DNA from: Gnetum montanum
Lineage: Eukaryota; Streptophyta; Gnetopsida; Gnetales; Gnetaceae
Direction: 5' to 3'
Length of the DNA stretch: 64,000 bases
NCBI GenBank assembly: GCA_015680685.1
Contig: MNCI01030329.1
Span: 1-64,000 of the forward strand
This document shows positions 60,430-64,000 of this stretch, one piece after another. The notes beneath the pieces are model-generated. The model worked only from the letters and a program-made list of their open reading frames with translations, was not told where the DNA came from and made no database searches. The number at the start of each line of letters is the position of its first letter. Position 1 is the stretch's first letter. The translations under genes were made by a program, and so were the position numbers.

Positions 60430-61528
60430 TCTATGAGAATCAAGAACTTAGAAAGGGGGTTGAATAATTTCCTAAGTGAAATTGTACTTGCCACATAAAA
60501 ACACCAAATTTTATGTGGTTCCCTAACATGGATTATTCCACACTAGAAGGATAGAGTTTGTGCATAACTTCAAACTTTATTTCTTAATAAAATGTGTTTT
60601 AAAGGATACCACACTCTGTACAAGCTCTAAGCTCCACACCAAAGTGTTTCATCATTGGGAAACAACTCAACCTCGTAAGGTTTCAACTAGCTCAAAATGT
60701 GGTTTCAATAATCCCACAACCTTTACAAAATTGAGCTTTTCTCTAGAGTATTTTGATAGTACAAAATCACTCAACCCTGCAATGTCCCAACAAGCTCAAT
60801 GTGGATGCATTTTTACAAGAAGCACATCAACCCCCTAGGACAACAAGAAAAAAAAAGATAGTAGGAAAGAATGTAACTAAAATTACAAGTCCTTGTCATT
60901 GAGGCTCAATACAACATACAACCAAGAAAATGATATTACAATAAGAATATAATAGCATAGATAAGATAATGATTGATTTGATGTGAATAGTTCTTGCATG
61001 ATTTCTAATATTTTGGTATATTCTTATAGCCTTAGAGTTTTCAAAAACTCCTTAGAATTCATGCAACGACTATCAAATGGCTAGTGTAGATGTCTCCTTT
61101 GAAGTTGAGACAACTACCTAATATTGGCCTTAATTCAAGAGAGATCTCTAACTAGAAAATTAAATATCTTCTATGATACATATCTAGGGAGACATCTTCT
61201 CTGGGATAGAGATGTCGACTATTTCTAGGAGACGTCTCCTCAACTTGTGGGTTCTATCTTCTTAGGATTTTTCTTGTAAATTTATCTTTTTTCCAATCCT
61301 TGGAGCATCTTCATTTGATTTGTATCCTTCATTTTCAATCCATGCTAATTCATGCTCTCATCTCAACCCATGTAGTCTTTAGTTTGTCATCTCATTGTAG
61401 ATCTCTTCTTCTTGAGTTCTCATATCTCATTGTGGAGTTCTTGTTCATGTCCTACAAATACATTATGTGCAAAAAACATTATATTTTCTCCATTTTTCTT
61501 AAGGTTTTGACATACCAAATGGTCAACA
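60430..61528 (-). repeat. Probable copia (SIRE-like) 3' LTR
   Basis: Read on the - strand it begins TGTTGACCATTTGG directly after AAAAAAGAGGGAGTT, a polypurine tract. Inside, near 61190-61240, it has GAGACGTCTCC / AGGAGACGTC words. GAAAGGGGGTTGAATAA near 60455 is a phrase often seen in SIRE-like elements. The second LTR is outside the window, and the left boundary is a guess. Confidence 0.45.
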
Positions 61529-61544
61529 AACTCCCTCTTTTTTG
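61529..61544 (-). promoter_or_regulatory. Polypurine tract next to copia LTR
   Basis: The - strand reads CAAAAAAGAGGGAGTT, directly before TGTTGACC. Position and composition fit the plus-strand primer of a - strand LTR element. Confidence 0.55.
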
Positions 61545-62990
61545 TAATGTCCAAAACTTAATAAAATAGGTTAGTAGATCCTAAAATCAATACAATACAT
61601 ACCTTATATGTCATTAAGACACTTGTGAGTTTTTGAATGAGGAAATTTATGACTAAGAATCTAGAAACATGAGCATTAGTACCATCATAAGGTTAGAAAT
61701 TTTCAAATATATTCATCAAGTATGTTCATAAGGTTATTATCATTTAATAGCAATATTTCTCATGATACTTGTTCAAATATATCCATTAGATCCTAATGTT
61801 GCTTAATTCATAAGATCATCATCATATTACAAGTCATCACATAACACATAGATCATAATCACATATCCATAGTATATTATCATTAAATTCTTTCCCTTTT
61901 GACAATCATTAGAAAGAAAGTGGGACATTTCAACTAGCAATAAGATAGATCAAAAGATAGTTAAAACAATCTCCATTTAAGTAAGAACTCATGAGAAATT
62001 TCTTAATACATCTTCATACATAGTACATTCATATGAAGAAAAAAAAGTACATATATATCCAACTAATAAGATATAGATCAAATTTCAAATCTAAATCAAG
62101 AAATAGAATAGTCTCTAAGATATTCACTTTGATCACATGTATCTAAGGAAAGCTTAAGGTATATCATCCATTCATTTTCATAGCCTCCTAAGAAGCTTTC
62201 ATAATTTTAGAATAGAAGTATGATTACTTCATATTTCTTTAGTAAGAGTATATATATTTAGGTGACTATTAATAAATATGGAACTTGAGTACTCAAGAGT
62301 ATGTATATTCATTATATGTCAATAATGTAGTATAATCATAGATATATATTCAAATAAATTCTAGATAGTTGCACAATTGATTATTAGTATTAGGTAATAG
62401 AAATTTTGAAGATTTAATCAAAAACATTTTTCTCATTTACCTTCAATTTGTATCCAATGAATATACTTTTTGTTTCCTTCCTAAGAATTATGTCTTGGAG
62501 AAGATCTTCATAAACTTGCCAAGTATTGATGCTTCATAGTAATTCATGACATCCAAGCTTCCCTTATATATGTGATTATCTTTTCTTTAACATTTTTAAA
62601 ACCTAAAGCTAATTTTTCCAATTTTTCTTATTCAATAATATTAAGCAATCCAGCAACATTTATAGAAAAAAATTACTAGAAATTAAATCATAACAAATTT
62701 GTCTTTGCTTGATCATCCAACTATGCCTTTCTGTATAATTCTCTTACAAAACATAGTCCAAATCATTGAATGAATGGAATACCATTCTTGAAATCCAAAT
62801 TTAAATACTCTCAAAAATAGCTTTTTAAGGACATGCAAGTAGCTAAATAGTTCAAGGGATAACATGAAAGATAGCCATACTACTTTTCTTCTCCATTATT
62901 CTAATGAATTAAGATATATGTTTCCTTTGATAAAAATAATTTATAGAATATTCAAAGACTAAACCAAATTTAAATAGTGAGTAAGGAAAT
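61545..62990. other. AT-rich stretch without recognised genes
   Basis: No RT, integrase or protease can be read on either strand. If the flanking gag and LTR belong to one element, pol has been lost here. Confidence 0.5.
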
Positions 62991-64000
62991 AGAAAGTTAT
63001 CATGAATTACCTTACTTATTTATTGATGTAGGAAGGACTAATGAAGTTTGAGATGAGGTCCTCTATCATGGAGTACCTCCTTATCCTCTAGTTTTCTTTC
63101 ATTAGTTCTTTTATTGATGTCTTCAATCATGTATGAAAATTCTTCTTGTTTAGGTTCTTCAAGATGTGAGAATCTATGATAATTTATTTTATCATCCATT
63201 CTTGTAGAGATTTTTCCAACTTTCACCCCATTCTCATTCCAAGTTATTTCATCCTATAAGATACACTTACTAGGCTCCTTTTGACAATACCAAGCATTAA
63301 TAGTATTTTTTCCAATATGAGGATAATAGTCTTATTTATATGCATAATTTTTACAAATAAATAAAGTGTTTCCTTTATGAGTAGAGTCATCAAACCTAAT
63401 TACACATGATCTAGTATGACTATCCTTTTGTGGGGATTTTTCCAAGCTTTCACTTCTAGGGTGATTTTTATTATTTTCGTTGACCCCTTATTCTTGAGTA
63501 TCCTTGCATTTCTCTTCATCTAATGGGGTTAGTAGTTGTATTCTAGCCTTTATGTCTAAGAGTTTCCTTTTTAATCTAGAATATAAGGTATGAATTTTAG
63601 AAAATTTTCTATTCATATTTTGTTTTACCTTTTTGAGTCAATAATGTAGGATAAGAATTTCTTCACATAATTCACTATACGTTTCATCATATTTACCTCT
63701 TGGTTCATTAGAAATTTGTAATGAATTTTCATTTTTAAGGACCATACATATAAGCTAAGAATTTTTTGTGGTGTCATCAACCTCTTCTTCACCTTGCTCT
63801 CCATCATCCTAGCTTGAGTAGAAATTGGTCTTCTTCATGTCCATCTTAGTCTTATTCTTTTGTGGTAACATATCATTGCTAGGATATTTGGAGGATGCAT
63901 GGCATCTTCCACCACATATCCAAAATTTTATTGAAAGAAAAAGAATCAAAATTAGAATTTGAAACATTTTTACCTCTATCCTTATCTTTGAAGTTTAATT
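62991..64000 (-). pseudogene. copia (SIRE-like) gag, C-terminal part
   Basis: On the - strand a degraded knuckle (CGGRCHASSKYPS, where the family has C-x-x-C-x-x-x-GH-x-x-x-x-CP) near 63880-63920 is followed by a Lys-rich stretch. Then come KKTNFYSS*DDGEQGEEEV and YDETYSELCEEILILHY, matching the acidic tail of SIRE gag (ATW-x-D-D-S/E-rich, then a YDEL block). A charged frame continues to about 63038 (MIEDINKRTNERKLEDKEVL). The 5' end lies beyond the window. Confidence 0.45.

Noticed and set aside
1-64000. tRNA, rRNA or other non-coding RNA genes
   Set aside because: No recognisable A/B box cloverleaf or rRNA core sequence was seen; the only tRNA-like matches are primer binding sites.

Overview
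The window reads as plant nuclear DNA from a large, repeat-rich seed-plant genome; I cannot name the species. It is AT-rich, and no intact host gene, rRNA or tRNA gene was recognised. Almost everything that can be read belongs to decayed LTR retrotransposons. Nearly all in-frame stops fall where the family has Gln, Arg or Trp codons (CAG, CAA, CGA, TGG), which is the pattern expected from C-to-T decay of methylated DNA. Elements are lettered A to F here.

Layout. (1) F, a Ty1/copia fragment on the + strand (integrase at 1-430, reverse transcriptase at 10941-11935), is split by A (879-10940, - strand). A is a Ty3/gypsy Athila-like element with two ~870 bp LTRs and a primer site resembling the complement of tRNA-Asp. 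(2) B (12209-60318, - strand) is a second Athila-like element. It is split inside pol by C (17110-58104, + strand). (3) C is a Tat/Ogre-type gypsy element with 1.3 kb LTRs, gag and protease but no recognisable polymerase. It is split near its 3' end by D (31525-56126, + strand). (4) D is a second, more complete Tat/Ogre-type element of about 22.8 kb, with gag, PR, RT, RNase H, a second RNase H, and IN. Its gag is split by E (36342-38177), a GC-richer solo LTR with a perfect 5-bp target duplication. (5) The right end (60430-64000) carries remnants of a SIRE-like copia element on the - strand. The nesting order by age is B, then C, then D, then E; A sits in F separately.

The most unusual material is in the long spacers between protease and RT of C (5.6 kb) and D (11 kb). 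Both start at a plausible splice donor and end at a plausible acceptor, as expected of the intron that Ogre elements carry at this point. D's spacer encloses a decayed multi-exon coding sequence on the opposite strand (46049 to about 40262), a ~130-bp tandem array, and a ~181-bp tandem array of about 18 monomers. C's spacer holds apparent vestiges of the same antisense gene and a ~190-bp array of about 11 monomers. The core of each monomer is palindromic and resembles motifs in the same element's LTR. A short GGCCTAAAACTAGCA-type motif lies near both ends of both spacers.

All coding features are pseudogenes. Boundaries of LTRs and target duplications were read by eye from direct alignment; exon and domain limits are approximate.
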